Assembly: GCA_003416985.1 (NCBI GenBank)
Contig: QVIN01000004.1
Span: forward strand, 496,001-560,000
Direction: 5' to 3'
DNA from: Duganella sp. BJB480
GTDB taxonomy: Bacteria > Pseudomonadota > Gammaproteobacteria > Burkholderiales > Burkholderiaceae_D
Length of the DNA: 64,000 nt
Part shown: positions 10,262 through 19,649 of the stretch, one piece after another
Position numbering within the stretch: the first letter of the stretch is position 1
How the letters are laid out: each line of letters begins with the position of its first letter
Translations under genes and position numbers: made by a program
Notes under the pieces: generated by a model
Database searches by the model: none
Told to the model about the DNA's origin: nothing
Seen by the model: the letters and a program-made list of their open reading frames with translations, nothing else

Positions 10262-10441
10262 ATGAACTCGCTTATTGCAGCAGCAAAAGTGTTCGTGCAG
10301 GACGAGGACGGGATCACGGCCATCGAATACGGCCTGATCGCGGCGACGATGGTCGCCGCGGTCATTGCTGCATTCGGTTTGCTGGGGCCGGCGCTGAAAA
10401 CCGCCTTCACCAGCATCGCGACCAGCATCACCTCGCCGTAA
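10262..10441 (+). CDS. flp: Flp-type pilin, major subunit of Tad pilus
   Basis: 59-residue prepilin preceded by AGAGGAGTAAATC. It shows the Flp prepilin signature: short leader ending in Gly (DEDG), then ITAIEYGLIAA with the Glu-Tyr pair at +5/+6 that defines Flp pilins, and a hydrophobic stretch of about 20 residues. The peptidase encoded next is expected to cut after the Gly. The mature protein would form bundled adhesive fibres. It is the first gene of the Tad cluster, separated from cpaA by 55 bases. Confidence 0.95.
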   Translation: MNSLIAAAKVFVQDEDGITAIEYGLIAATMVAAVIAAFGLLGPALKTAFTSIATSITSP

Positions 10442-10496
10442 CCACCGGGCTTTCCAGCTGCTGTCCGGGCTGGAAAGCCTTACGTTGGAGACCCTC

Positions 10497-11027
10497 ATGT
10501 CGATAGCGCTCGAAGTGATCTTGATCTGCCTTGTTGCGCAAGCGGCCGTGACCGACCTGGCCCTGCGCAAGATACCGAACGTGCTGGTGCTCAGCGGCCT
10601 GCTGCTGGCGCTGATGCTGCACCTGCTGGGCGGCCTGCACTGGGCGCCCCTGACGCACTGGATGGCCGGCACTTTGACCGGCTTTTTTTTATTCCTGCCG
10701 CTGTATCTGCTGCGCGGCATGGCCGCCGGCGACGTCAAGCTGATGGCCATGGTCGGCGGTTTCGTCGGGCCGCTGATGGCGCTGGAGGTGGCCATGCTGG
10801 CCGCGCTGATCGGCGGCGTGATGGGCCTGCTGATGCTGATGTTCAGCGGCCGCTGGCGGGAAGGCTGGCGCAACGTGGCCGCCATCTGCAAGCCGATGCT
10901 GCTGCGCAGCCTGGGCGTGCCGCTGCAGGCGGTGCCGCTGGCGCCGGGCGCCAGCGTGGGCGGCATCCCCTACGGTTTGGCGATCGCGCTGGCCACGATG
11001 GCGGTTGTGGCGCTTGCACATCGCTGA
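10497..11027 (+). CDS. cpaA: Tad prepilin peptidase (TadV/CpaA)
   Basis: 176-residue polytopic membrane aspartyl peptidase of the A24 family, which removes the leader of Flp prepilin at the inner membrane. ATG at 10497 is preferred over the TTG at 10485 because GGAG lies at 10487-10490. Catalytic aspartates are visible in AVTDLALRKIPN (near residue 20) and MAAGDVKLMA (near residue 80). About five to six hydrophobic helices. No N-methylation domain is present, as usual for the short Tad-type enzymes. Confidence 0.93.
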   Translation: MSIALEVILICLVAQAAVTDLALRKIPNVLVLSGLLLALMLHLLGGLHWAPLTHWMAGTLTGFFLFLPLYLLRGMAAGDVKLMAMVGGFVGPLMALEVAMLAALIGGVMGLLMLMFSGRWREGWRNVAAICKPMLLRSLGVPLQAVPLAPGASVGGIPYGLAIALATMAVVALAHR

Positions 11028-11127
11028 CGGTCCGCCTGCCGCGCCTTTGCTGCGCGTCAATATCCACAAAGCACGGGCCGATAGACTTGATTCCTCAACG
11101 TAACTAATTCCACCGCTGGAGATCGTC

Positions 11128-12480
11128 ATGCTCGCCGTCGAAACGCCTACCTCCGCCCTCCATGCCGACCCCGCCGCGGTGCTGCCGGTCCAGCCGAAAT
11201 CGGTGCGCGACACCGGCTTGACGCAGCAGATGATCGTCGAACTGATCGCCAAGTCCATCCTGGTCGGCGGCAAGATCCACCTGCCGGTGCTGACCACGCG
11301 GCTGCACCTGTCGATCAACGTGCTGCGCGAGGCGCTCGATTTCATGGTGGCCGAACACGTGGCCGAAGTGGCCTGGCGCGGCGAGTCGGACATCGACGTG
11401 CAGTATCAGCTGACCTCCGCCGGCCGCCTGCGCGCCAGCGCGTGGATGGACCGCTGCCCCTACATCGGCCCCGCGCCGGTGACGCTGGAGGCCTACCGCG
11501 CCGTGGTCGAGCGCCAGGCTGTCCAGGCGCCGCAGCTGTGCGCCGACGAACTGGCCGCCGAATTCGCCGACGACTTCCTCAGCCCCGCCGTGCAGCGCAT
11601 GCTGGGCGCGGCCATGTACGCCGGCCGCACGGTGCTGCTGCATGGCCCGTCCGGCGGCGGCAAGTCGGTGTTGGCGCGCCGCCTGGGCAGTCTGCTGCAG
11701 GGCGTGATCGCGGTGCCGCATGCGCTGGTGGTGGGGCAGGAGATCGTCCAGGTTTACGACGCGCTGCTGCACCGCGCGCCGTCGCCGCAGCATCTGCGCC
11801 AGCTGCGGCCGACGCAGGAGCGCCGCAGCAGCGATCCGCGCTGGGTGCTGTGCCAGCGTCCCGTGGTGGCGCTGGACGCGGACCTGAGCGCCGACATGCT
11901 GGAGCTGCAACCGGACAGCCATAACGGCTGCTATCGCTCGCCGCCGCAGCTCAAGGCCAACAACGGCCTGCTGATCGTCGACGACCTGGGCCGCCAGCGC
12001 ATGGCCGCCGCCGATCTGCTGAACCGCTTCTCGCAGGCGCGGGAGCTGGAGCGCAGCCAGCTGGCGCTGGTCGGCGGCTTCCACTTCAGCGTGCCGTGCC
12101 GCATGCAGCTGGTGTTCGCCACCAGCCTGGCGCCGGAAGCGCTGCTCGACGCCTCGGCGCTGCGCCGCATCGGCTACAAGATTCCGGTCGGGCCGCTGGA
12201 CACGGCCAACTACCGCACCTTGTTTCGCCAACAGTGCGTCAGCGCCGGCGTGACGTTCGATGAAGCCGCGCTGCGCTACCTGATCGATGAGCTGCACGCG
12301 GGCAGCGGCCTGCCGCTGCTGGCCTGCTATCCGCGCGAGATCGTCGGCCGCATCAACGACTTCGCCGGCTTCCTGGGCGAGCCGGCGCGCTTGAGCGTGG
12401 AGACGCTGGACCAGGCCTGGACCAGCATCTTCGCCGCCGGCGCGCCGGCACCGGCGCCGGTCTACGGGCAGGCAGCATGA
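11128..12480 (+). CDS. AAA-type ATPase associated with the Tad pilus cluster
   Basis: 450 residues. Residues 1-110 look like a winged-helix or regulatory domain; the central ATPase has Walker A GPSGGGKS (about 172-179) and Walker B LLIVDDLG (about 289-296), followed by an arginine-rich region (ALRRIGYKIP) and a C-terminal alpha-helical domain. It overlaps cpaB by four bases (ATGA), so it is part of the pilus operon. It is neither TadA nor TadZ, which occur separately downstream. Proteins of this type are annotated in some betaproteobacterial Tad loci as chaperone-like ATPases; the actual role (regulator or assembly factor) is not established by the sequence. Confidence 0.75.
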   Translation: MLAVETPTSALHADPAAVLPVQPKSVRDTGLTQQMIVELIAKSILVGGKIHLPVLTTRLHLSINVLREALDFMVAEHVAEVAWRGESDIDVQYQLTSAGRLRASAWMDRCPYIGPAPVTLEAYRAVVERQAVQAPQLCADELAAEFADDFLSPAVQRMLGAAMYAGRTVLLHGPSGGGKSVLARRLGSLLQGVIAVPHALVVGQEIVQVYDALLHRAPSPQHLRQLRPTQERRSSDPRWVLCQRPVVALDADLSADMLELQPDSHNGCYRSPPQLKANNGLLIVDDLGRQRMAAADLLNRFSQARELERSQLALVGGFHFSVPCRMQLVFATSLAPEALLDASALRRIGYKIPVGPLDTANYRTLFRQQCVSAGVTFDEAALRYLIDELHAGSGLPLLACYPREIVGRINDFAGFLGEPARLSVETLDQAWTSIFAAGAPAPAPVYGQAA

Positions 12481-13319
12481 ACAACCGGCGCGCACTGATG
12501 ATGATGGCGCTGGCCATCGTCCTGGGACTGGTGGCGGTGGTGCTGGCCTCGCGCTGGCTGCTGCACCAGACGCCGGCGTCGGCCAACAAGATCGTCGTCG
12601 CCGCCACCGATGTGAGCCTGGGGCAGCGCCTGACGCCGGAGATGCTCAAGGCGATCGACTGGCCGGCCGAGAGCCTGCCGCGCGGCGCCATCCGCGACGG
12701 CACCAAGCTGGCGGGCCGGGTGCTGAAAACCAGCGTGCTGCGCGACGAGCCCCTGACCGAGGCCAAGCTGGCGCCGGCCGGCACGCTGGGCGGCCTGTCC
12801 GCGCTGATCTCGGAAGGCAAGCGCGCCATCACCGTGCGGGTCAACGACGTGGTGGGCGTCGCCGGTTTCGCGTTGCCGGGGAATTTTGTCGACATCATCG
12901 TCAACACGCAGGCCGCCGCCACCGGCAACGAGAACGCGATTTCCAAGATCGTGCTGGAACGGATACTGGTGCTGGCCGTGGCGCAGGAAGTTGGCCGCGA
13001 CGAGACCAAGCCGCGCGTGGTCAACGCCGTGACGCTGGAGGTGACGCCGGCGCAGGCCGAGAACATCGACCTGGCGCGCAGTGTCGGCACACTGTCGCTG
13101 GTGCTGCGCAACCAGGTCGATCCGCGTCCCGGCGTGACCGACGGCGCCACCAAGAGCACCTTGCTGGGCGTCGCCAAGGCGCAAGCTCCGGCCGAGGCGC
13201 CGGCCGAACCGCCCGCGGCCGCGCCCAAGCCGCATGCGCAGCTGGCGCAGGCCGCGCCGCGCAGCCGGCCTTGCGTCGGCGTGATCGCCGGCGTGCAGCG
13301 CACGCAGGAATGCCTGTGA
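12477..13319 (+). CDS. cpaB: Tad pilus assembly protein CpaB/RcpC
   Basis: 280 residues with an N-terminal membrane anchor (ALMMMALAIVLGLVAVVLA), a SAF-like domain (residues 38-100, VAATDVSLGQRLTPEML) and the RcpC/CpaB core. The C-terminus is rich in Ala and Pro and contains two Cys (RPCVGVIAG..ECL). The protein is periplasmic and thought to support or gate the secretin. It starts within the stop of the ATPase gene and is followed 7 bases later by the secretin gene. Confidence 0.92.
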   Translation: MNNRRALMMMALAIVLGLVAVVLASRWLLHQTPASANKIVVAATDVSLGQRLTPEMLKAIDWPAESLPRGAIRDGTKLAGRVLKTSVLRDEPLTEAKLAPAGTLGGLSALISEGKRAITVRVNDVVGVAGFALPGNFVDIIVNTQAAATGNENAISKIVLERILVLAVAQEVGRDETKPRVVNAVTLEVTPAQAENIDLARSVGTLSLVLRNQVDPRPGVTDGATKSTLLGVAKAQAPAEAPAEPPAAAPKPHAQLAQAAPRSRPCVGVIAGVQRTQECL

Positions 13320-13326
13320 GCGCGCC

Positions 13327-14859
13327 ATGACGACACTACGATACGCGGCGCTGACGCTGGCGGTGGCGAGCCAGTGGTCGGCGGCCGCCGCCACGAACAA
13401 CAGCGCCGATCTGCCGGCGCTGCTGGCCCGCCCGGCGGCGGCCTTGTCCGGCGCCGCTCCGGCGCGTGCGGCGGCGGATGGGGCGCCGCGCGAATCGGTG
13501 GGCCTGCGCTGCAGCGGCCAGGCGGCCACGCCGGGCAGCCTGACGCTCGCGCTGGGCAAGTCGACGCTGATGCGTATGCCGGAAGCGGTGGCGGCGCGCA
13601 GCGTCGGCAATCCCGCCGTGCTGCAGGCGATGCTGGTGGCGCCCGACACGCTGTACGTGGTCGGCGCCGATATCGGCAGCAGCAATATGATCGTGCAGGG
13701 ACGCAGCGGCTTGTGCAACGTGATCGAGGTGGTGGTCGGCATCGATCCCGCCGCGCTGCGGAACGCGTTGGCCGCGCTGATGCCGGAGCAGAAGGACATC
13801 CACGTCAGCGCGGCCGGCGACACCCTGGTCCTCAGCGGCACGGTCGACGATGCGCCGACGGCGGCGCGGGTGCTGGAGCTGGCCTCCGCGTTCGTGCGGC
13901 GCCCGGCGCAGGCGCTGGAAACGGCCAAGGGCGAGAAGGGCGCCGCCGCCGGTGGCGCCTCACCTGCGGCGACGGCCGCGCCGCCAACGCCGGCGGCGGC
14001 CGCCGTCGCCGGCGCCACGCGCATCGTCAACTTCCTCAACGTCGGCGCGCCGCAGCAGGTGATGTTGGAGGTGAAGATCGCCGAGGTCTCCAAGACGCTG
14101 CTGGACAAGCTGGAGTCCGGGTTCTCGATGGGCTTTGGCGGCGGCAGCTGGAGCACCACGCTGGCATCGAACTTCATCAGCGGTACGTTGAAAGGCCTGC
14201 TCAGCGCAGGCAAGGCCACTGGCAACCACCTGGCCATCGCCGCCGACAAGCAGGATGGCCTGGTGCGGATCCTCGCCGAGCCGACGGTGATGGCGATCAG
14301 CGGCCAGGAAGGCAGCTTCCTGGCGGGCGGAAAAATCTTCGTGCCGGTCGCGCAGGACAACAACAAGGTCACGCTGGAGGAGAAGGAGTTCGGCGTCGGC
14401 CTGCACTTCACGCCCACCGTGCTGGCCGGCGGCCGCATCAACCTGCGCGTGGCGCCGGAGGTGTCGGAGCTGTCGCGCGAAGGCATAGGCATCTCGGCGG
14501 CCGGCTTTTCGGGCGGCGCCATCCTGCCGCTGATCACCACGCGCCGCGCCGCCACCACGGTCGAATTGTTCGATGGCCAGAGCTTCGCCATCGGAGGCCT
14601 GATCAGCAACAACCAGACCACCAACATCCGCGGCCTGCCGGTGCTGGGCGAGCTGCCGGTGCTGGGCGCGCTGTTCCGCAGCACCGACTTCCAGCAGGAC
14701 CGCACCGAGCTGCTGTTCGTCGTCACGCCGCACCTGGTCAAGCCGCTGCCGCCGAACTACAAGCTGCCGACCGACGACGTGACCACGCCGACCCGCGCCC
14801 AGCTCTTCCTCGAAGGGCGCATGGAGGGGGCTCCGCCCCCGAGCACCGACCGCAAATAA
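13327..14859 (+). CDS. cpaC: Tad outer-membrane secretin CpaC/RcpA
   Basis: 510 residues: a signal peptide (TLAVASQWSAAAA), a pilus/secretin N-terminal domain (LGKSTLMRMP...VVGADIGSSNMIV), a BON-like module (residues 160-185), an Ala/Pro-rich linker near 205-230 and the C-terminal secretin domain ending with GLISNNQTTNIRGLPVLGEL and ELLFVVTPHLV. It forms the multimeric outer-membrane channel through which the Flp pilus leaves the cell. Confidence 0.95.
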   Translation: MTTLRYAALTLAVASQWSAAAATNNSADLPALLARPAAALSGAAPARAAADGAPRESVGLRCSGQAATPGSLTLALGKSTLMRMPEAVAARSVGNPAVLQAMLVAPDTLYVVGADIGSSNMIVQGRSGLCNVIEVVVGIDPAALRNALAALMPEQKDIHVSAAGDTLVLSGTVDDAPTAARVLELASAFVRRPAQALETAKGEKGAAAGGASPAATAAPPTPAAAAVAGATRIVNFLNVGAPQQVMLEVKIAEVSKTLLDKLESGFSMGFGGGSWSTTLASNFISGTLKGLLSAGKATGNHLAIAADKQDGLVRILAEPTVMAISGQEGSFLAGGKIFVPVAQDNNKVTLEEKEFGVGLHFTPTVLAGGRINLRVAPEVSELSREGIGISAAGFSGGAILPLITTRRAATTVELFDGQSFAIGGLISNNQTTNIRGLPVLGELPVLGALFRSTDFQQDRTELLFVVTPHLVKPLPPNYKLPTDDVTTPTRAQLFLEGRMEGAPPPSTDRK

Positions 14860-14872
14860 ACGGGATACGACT

Positions 14873-15151
14873 ATGCGACATCTACTTAGCCTGCCGCTGG
14901 CATGCATGCTGGCCTCTTGCGCCCTGCAGCTGACGCCGACCACGCCGCAATGGGACCGGGACTTCGGCATTGTCACCCGCGTCACGCTGGCGCAGCAGGC
15001 CGTCGACGCGGATGCGGGCCGCAACCGCGATCCGGTCGCCGGCATGGACGGCCGCGCCGCGCACGCCGCCTATGAGCGCTATCAGAAGGCCAACAGCGAA
15101 CCGCCGGCGCAGCCGTCCGCATTCACCATCGGCGTCAGCGGCACCAAGTAG
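14873..15151 (+). CDS. Small Tad-locus lipoprotein
   Basis: 92 residues with a lipobox (MLASC, Cys-16), so it should be lipidated and exported. The rest is hydrophilic and ends in FTIGVSGTK. It sits 13 bases after the secretin gene, the position where other Tad loci encode a secretin-associated lipoprotein (pilotin-like CpaD/RcpB), but it is much shorter than CpaD and shows no recognisable domain. A role in secretin assembly is an inference from position only. Confidence 0.75.
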   Translation: MRHLLSLPLACMLASCALQLTPTTPQWDRDFGIVTRVTLAQQAVDADAGRNRDPVAGMDGRAAHAAYERYQKANSEPPAQPSAFTIGVSGTK

Positions 15152-15177
15152 CCGCGCAGATAAAGCGAGGAATGAAT

Positions 15178-16350
15178 ATGAAAGCACTGATGATCAGCAA
15201 GGACAGCCTGCTGCATGCCGAAGTCGCCGCGCAGGGTTCCGCGCGCATGCCCGCCGTGCAGCTGGTGGCGTCGCGCAACGGGCTGCGTGACGCGGTGGAA
15301 CGCCAACTGCCGGAGATGCCGGAACTGGTGATCCTCGACGCCAGCGACGTCGGCCCGGACGAGGGGGAACTGGTCGAGCGCCTGAGCAAGCTGTATCCAT
15401 CCTCCTCCTTCATGCTGCTGGCGCGCGAGCCGCAGCAGGACCTGCTGATCCGCGCCATGCGCGCCGGCATGCGCGAGGTGCTGCAGCTGCCGCTGGTGCA
15501 CAGCGCCTTCCACGAGTCGATGAGCCGCATCGAGCTGGCGGCGGGCGTGAGCCAGACGCGCGACGGCAAGGTGCTGGCCTTCATCTCCTGCAAGGGCGGC
15601 AGCGGCGCGACCTTTTTGTCGACCAATTTCGGCTACGCGCTGGCCGCGCTGGCCGACAAGAAGGTGCTGCTGATCGACCTGCACGGCCAGTTCGGCGACG
15701 CCACCTTGTACGTGTCGGACCAGAAGCCGGGGATGACGCTGTCCGACATCTGCGCGCAGATCAGCCGCATGGACGGCGCCTTCCTCGACTCCTGCCTGGT
15801 GCATGTGGCGTCCAACTTCGGCGTGCTGGCGGCGGCCGACGATCCCAATCACGCGGTCGACATGAAGCCGGAGCACATGGACGCCATCCTGCGCCTGGCG
15901 CGCCAGCACTACGACTTCATCGTGCTCGACGTGGGCCGCCAGATCGACGCCATCTCGCTGCGCGCGCTGGACCAGGCGGACGTGATCCACCCGGTGCTGC
16001 AACTGGCGCTGCCGGACATCCGCGACGGCCGCCGACTGCTGGACATCTTCCGCTCGCTGGGCTACCCGGGCGAGCGTATCCGGCTGATCGTCAACCGCTA
16101 CGAAAAGGGCGGCAAGCTGCGGCTGATCGACCTGGAACAGGCGCTGGGCGCGGACGTGGTGCACACGGTGCCGAACGATTATCTGTCGGCCACGGACTCG
16201 GTCAACCAGGGCATACCGGTGCTGCAGCTGTCGCGCAGCAGCGCGGTGGCGCGCAGCTTGGCCGAGCTGGTGGAAATGGTGACGGCGCGGCGGGTTTCGG
16301 AGAGCAAGGGCCTGTTCGACCGCCTGTTCGGCCGCAACGACAACGACTGA
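15178..16350 (+). CDS. cpaE: Tad pilus localisation ATPase TadZ/CpaE
   Basis: 390 residues. N-terminal receiver-like domain without an obvious phosphorylation pocket, then a MinD/ParA-like ATPase with a deviant Walker A motif CKGGSGATFLSTN near residue 140. Such proteins place the Tad machinery at a cell pole. The ATG at 15178 is preferred over that at 15172 because GCGAGG ends 7 bases before it and only 1 base before the other. It ends 19 bases before tadA. Confidence 0.93.
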   Translation: MKALMISKDSLLHAEVAAQGSARMPAVQLVASRNGLRDAVERQLPEMPELVILDASDVGPDEGELVERLSKLYPSSSFMLLAREPQQDLLIRAMRAGMREVLQLPLVHSAFHESMSRIELAAGVSQTRDGKVLAFISCKGGSGATFLSTNFGYALAALADKKVLLIDLHGQFGDATLYVSDQKPGMTLSDICAQISRMDGAFLDSCLVHVASNFGVLAAADDPNHAVDMKPEHMDAILRLARQHYDFIVLDVGRQIDAISLRALDQADVIHPVLQLALPDIRDGRRLLDIFRSLGYPGERIRLIVNRYEKGGKLRLIDLEQALGADVVHTVPNDYLSATDSVNQGIPVLQLSRSSAVARSLAELVEMVTARRVSESKGLFDRLFGRNDND

Positions 16351-16369
16351 CCAAGACAGCGAGGATGAC

Positions 16370-17716
16370 ATGAGCTTACGCGAACGGCTGGCTTCCCCGG
16401 ACGACAAGCGCCACGGCGTCAACGGCCCGCCGGGCCTGGCGGCGGTGGCCTACCAGGAACTGAAGAAGAGCATGCACCAGACGATACTCGACCGTATCGA
16501 CCTGGAACGCCTGAAGCGGCTCACGCCCGAGCAGTTCAAGCACGAGCTGGCGCTGCTGGTTCAGCGCATCATCGAGGAAGAGCGCATTGTGCTCAATCAG
16601 CACGAGCGGCATAGCCTGGTGCTCGACATCCAGCACGAGATGCTGGGCTTCGGGCCGCTGGAGCCGCTGCTGGCCGATCCCGGCGTGTCCGACATCCTGG
16701 TCAACACCTGCGCCCAGGTCTATGTCGAACGCGCCGGCCGGCTCGAGCTGACCGATGTCACCTTCAACGACAACGCCCACCTGATGAAGATCATCGAGAA
16801 GATCGTCTCGCGCGTGGGCCGCCGCGTGGATGAATCGAGCCCGATGGTCGACGCGCGGCTGCCGGACGGCTCGCGCGTGAACGCCATCATTCCGCCGCTG
16901 GCGATCGATGGCCCCATTCTGTCGATACGGCGCTTCGCCGTCACGCCGCTGACGGTGCAGAACCTGCTCGACTACCGCAGCCTGACGCCGCCGATGATGG
17001 AGGTGCTCAAGGCGCTGGGCCAGGCCAAGGTCAACATCCTGATCTCCGGCGGCACCGGCAGCGGCAAGACCACCATGCTCAACGTGCTGTCCGGCTTCAT
17101 CCCGGCGGCGGAACGCATCGTCACCATCGAGGATGCGGCGGAGCTGCAGATGCGCCAGCCGCATGTGGTGCGGCTGGAGACGCGGCCGCCCAACATCGAG
17201 GGCAAGGGCGAGGTCAATCAGCGCTCGCTGGTGCGCAACGCGCTGCGCATGCGGCCGGACCGCATCATCCTCGGCGAGGTGCGCGGGCCGGAGGCGCTCG
17301 ACATGCTGCAGGCGATGAACACCGGCCATGAAGGCTCGCTGGCCACCATCCACTCGAACACCCCGCGCGACGCCTTGTCGCGGCTGGAGAACATGGTCGG
17401 CATGACCGGCCTGAATCTGACGCCGCGCGCCACGCGGCAGCAGATCTGCTCCGCCATTACGGTGGTGATGCAGGTGTCGCGGCTGACCGACGGCACGCGC
17501 AAGCTGGTCAGCCTGCAGGAGATCACCGGCATGGAGGGCGACGTGATCGCCATGCACGAGATCTTCCGCTACGAGCAAAAGGGCGTGGACGCCAACGGCA
17601 AGGTGATGGGCAGGTTCTCCGCCACCGGGGTGCGGCCGCGCTTCGCCGACCGCCTGCGCATGTTCGGCGTGCCGGTGGCAGATACGGCGTTCGACCCCGA
17701 CAAGATCTACGAGTAG
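16370..17716 (+). CDS. tadA: Tad pilus secretion ATPase TadA/CpaF
   Basis: 448-residue hexameric ATPase of the VirB11/CpaF group that powers Flp pilus extension and retraction at the cytoplasmic face of the inner membrane. Motifs: Walker [12 protein letters not shown] near residue 225, Asp box [10 protein letters not shown], the Walker B region [12 protein letters not shown], and the His box [12 protein letters not shown]. Length is typical. Three bases separate it from tadB. Confidence 0.97.
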   Translation: MSLRERLASPDDKRHGVNGPPGLAAVAYQELKKSMHQTILDRIDLERLKRLTPEQFKHELALLVQRIIEEERIVLNQHERHSLVLDIQHEMLGFGPLEPLLADPGVSDILVNTCAQVYVERAGRLELTDVTFNDNAHLMKIIEKIVSRVGRRVDESSPMVDARLPDGSRVNAIIPPLAIDGPILSIRRFAVTPLTVQNLLDYRSLTPPMMEVLKALGQAKVNILISGGTGSGKTTMLNVLSGFIPAAERIVTIEDAAELQMRQPHVVRLETRPPNIEGKGEVNQRSLVRNALRMRPDRIILGEVRGPEALDMLQAMNTGHEGSLATIHSNTPRDALSRLENMVGMTGLNLTPRATRQQICSAITVVMQVSRLTDGTRKLVSLQEITGMEGDVIAMHEIFRYEQKGVDANGKVMGRFSATGVRPRFADRLRMFGVPVADTAFDPDKIYE

Positions 17717-17719
17717 CGC

Positions 17720-18697
17720 ATGGACGGAATCTTCACCGCCTTCGAGGTGCTGCTGTTCGCCGCCGTGATCCTGCTGATCGAGGGCGCCTGGCTGTGGTGG
17801 TCGGGCGCGCACGGCAGGGGGGCGCGGCGCATCGCCAAGCGCCTGCGGCTGATGGCGGCGCGCGGAGAGCGCGGCGGGGAACGCATCGATATTCTCAAGC
17901 AGCGCTGCTACAGCCGCAATCCGGCGCTGGAGAAGCTGTTGCGCCGCGTCGGCCGCCTGGCCGCGCTGGACCGGCTGCTGCTGCAGGCGGGCGTGCGCTG
18001 GTCGGTGGCGCAGTTCATCGCCTGTGTGTTGGTACTGCTGGTACCCGGCCTGCTGCTGCCGGCCATGCTGCACATGCCGGCGCTGGCGGGGGCCGCGCTG
18101 ACGGCGCTGATCCTGTCGCTGCCGTGGGCGATGCTGATGCGTACGCGGCGCGCGCGCCTGCTCAAGCTGGAGCAGCAATTGCCGGAAGCCGCCGATTTTC
18201 TCGGCAGGGCGCTGCGCGCCGGCCACTCCTTCGCCAACGTCATGCAGATGGTGGGCGAAGAGCTGCCGGAGCCGATCGCCGGCGAATTCAAGTTCGCCTA
18301 CGAGGAGATCAACTACGGTGTGCCGATGAACGAGGCCTTGCACAACCTGGCGATGCGCGTGCCGCTGACCGATCTGCGCTACCTGGTGATCGCGGTGCTG
18401 ATACAGCGCGAGTCGGGCGGCAACCTGGCCGAGGTCCTGGGCAACATCAGCCGCCTGATACGCGCGCGCCTGCGCTTGATGGCGCAGGTGCGCGTGATGT
18501 CGGCCGAGGGCCGGATGTCGGCGTGGATACTGGGCTTGCTGCCGCTGTGCGTGCTGGCGCTGATGATGGTGGTGAATCCCGCCTACGTGCGGGTGCTGTG
18601 GACCGATCCGGCCGGCATCACGCTGACGTGGTACTCGCTGGCGATGGCGGCGGGCGGCGTGCTGTGGATGCGCAAGCTGATACGCATACGGGTGTGA
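17720..18697 (+). CDS. tadB: Tad inner-membrane platform protein TadB
   Basis: 325 residues, T2SSF domain. Hydrophobic segments near the N-terminus, around residues 95-135 and at the C-terminus flank a cytoplasmic domain (EQQLPEAADFLGRALRAGHSF...) typical of TadB. With TadC it forms the inner-membrane platform engaged by the TadA ATPase. Confidence 0.95.
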   Translation: MDGIFTAFEVLLFAAVILLIEGAWLWWSGAHGRGARRIAKRLRLMAARGERGGERIDILKQRCYSRNPALEKLLRRVGRLAALDRLLLQAGVRWSVAQFIACVLVLLVPGLLLPAMLHMPALAGAALTALILSLPWAMLMRTRRARLLKLEQQLPEAADFLGRALRAGHSFANVMQMVGEELPEPIAGEFKFAYEEINYGVPMNEALHNLAMRVPLTDLRYLVIAVLIQRESGGNLAEVLGNISRLIRARLRLMAQVRVMSAEGRMSAWILGLLPLCVLALMMVVNPAYVRVLWTDPAGITLTWYSLAMAAGGVLWMRKLIRIRV

Positions 18698-18707
18698 GGA
18701 GCGCGGC

Positions 18708-19643
18708 ATGGATATCCGGCAGATCGTATTCCTCCTGATCGTCTTCGCGGTGGTGGCGGGCGTGGCGCTGGTGGCGCTGCTGGGCTTTTCATCGGTGCCG
18801 ATACGCGACCGGCTCAATGGCTTCATGGGGCCGGCGGAATCGTCGGCGCCGACGGAGGGCGGCTGGGTGGAGAAGGTCGCGCATGCGGCGCAGCCGTTCT
18901 CCCGCCTGTCGCTGCCGGAGGAGGGCTGGGAGCGGTCGCCGCTGCGCACCCGTTTCATGAACGCCGGCTGGCGCAGCGCGTCGGCGCCATCGCTGTACTT
19001 CGCCGCCAAGACGCTGCTGTCGCTGGGGCTTCCGTCCCTGCTGGCGCTGCTGGGCGCCGCCACGCTGGAGAACGCGGTGAACAAGGGCTTCGTCTACCTG
19101 CTGTTGATGACGGCGGCCATCGGCTACTACTTGCCGAACGTGGTCCTGTCGCGCAGGGCCGTCAGCCGCTGCCGCGAAATCTTCGAGAACTTCCCGGATG
19201 CGCTGGACCTGCTGACCGTCTGCGTGGAGGCGGGCCTGAGCCTGGAGCGCGCGATGGCCAAGGTGGCGGGCGAGATCCACATCAAAAGCGTGGCGCTGGC
19301 GCAGGAGCTGCAGCTGGCGCTGATGGAGATGCGCGCGGGCTTTAGCAAGGAGAAGGCCTTGCGCAACCTGGCTTTGCGCAGCGGCGTCGAGGACGTCGAC
19401 ACGCTGGTGGCGATGCTGATCCAGTCGGAGCGCTTCGGCACCAGCATGGGCGAATCGTTGCGGGTCCACTCGGACAACCTGCGCGCCAAGCGCAGCATGA
19501 TCGCCGAGGAGGCGGCCGCCAAGATTGCGTTGAAGCTGCTGTTCCCGCTGATCTTCTGCATCTTCCCGACGTTGATGCTGGTGTTGATCGGCCCCGCCGG
19601 CATCCAGATTTTCCGGATGCTGCCGACCTTGATGGGGAAATAG
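18708..19643 (+). CDS. tadC: Tad inner-membrane platform protein TadC
   Basis: 311 residues with T2SSF domain (FENFPDALDLLTVCVEAGLSLERAM near residues 160-185; a TadC signature) and four or so membrane segments. It is 10 bases downstream of tadB and 6 bases upstream of the TadD-like gene. TadB and TadC are paralogues; the order TadA-TadB-TadC is the standard one. Confidence 0.95.
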   Translation: MDIRQIVFLLIVFAVVAGVALVALLGFSSVPIRDRLNGFMGPAESSAPTEGGWVEKVAHAAQPFSRLSLPEEGWERSPLRTRFMNAGWRSASAPSLYFAAKTLLSLGLPSLLALLGAATLENAVNKGFVYLLLMTAAIGYYLPNVVLSRRAVSRCREIFENFPDALDLLTVCVEAGLSLERAMAKVAGEIHIKSVALAQELQLALMEMRAGFSKEKALRNLALRSGVEDVDTLVAMLIQSERFGTSMGESLRVHSDNLRAKRSMIAEEAAAKIALKLLFPLIFCIFPTLMLVLIGPAGIQIFRMLPTLMGK

Positions 19644-19649
19644 GAGGCG

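Noticed and set aside
12462..14741. 759-codon minus-strand open frame
   Set aside because: Shadow of cpaB and the secretin gene.
16376..19084. 902-codon minus-strand open frame
   Set aside because: Lies opposite tadA, tadB and the start of tadC; crosses gene boundaries and has shadow composition.
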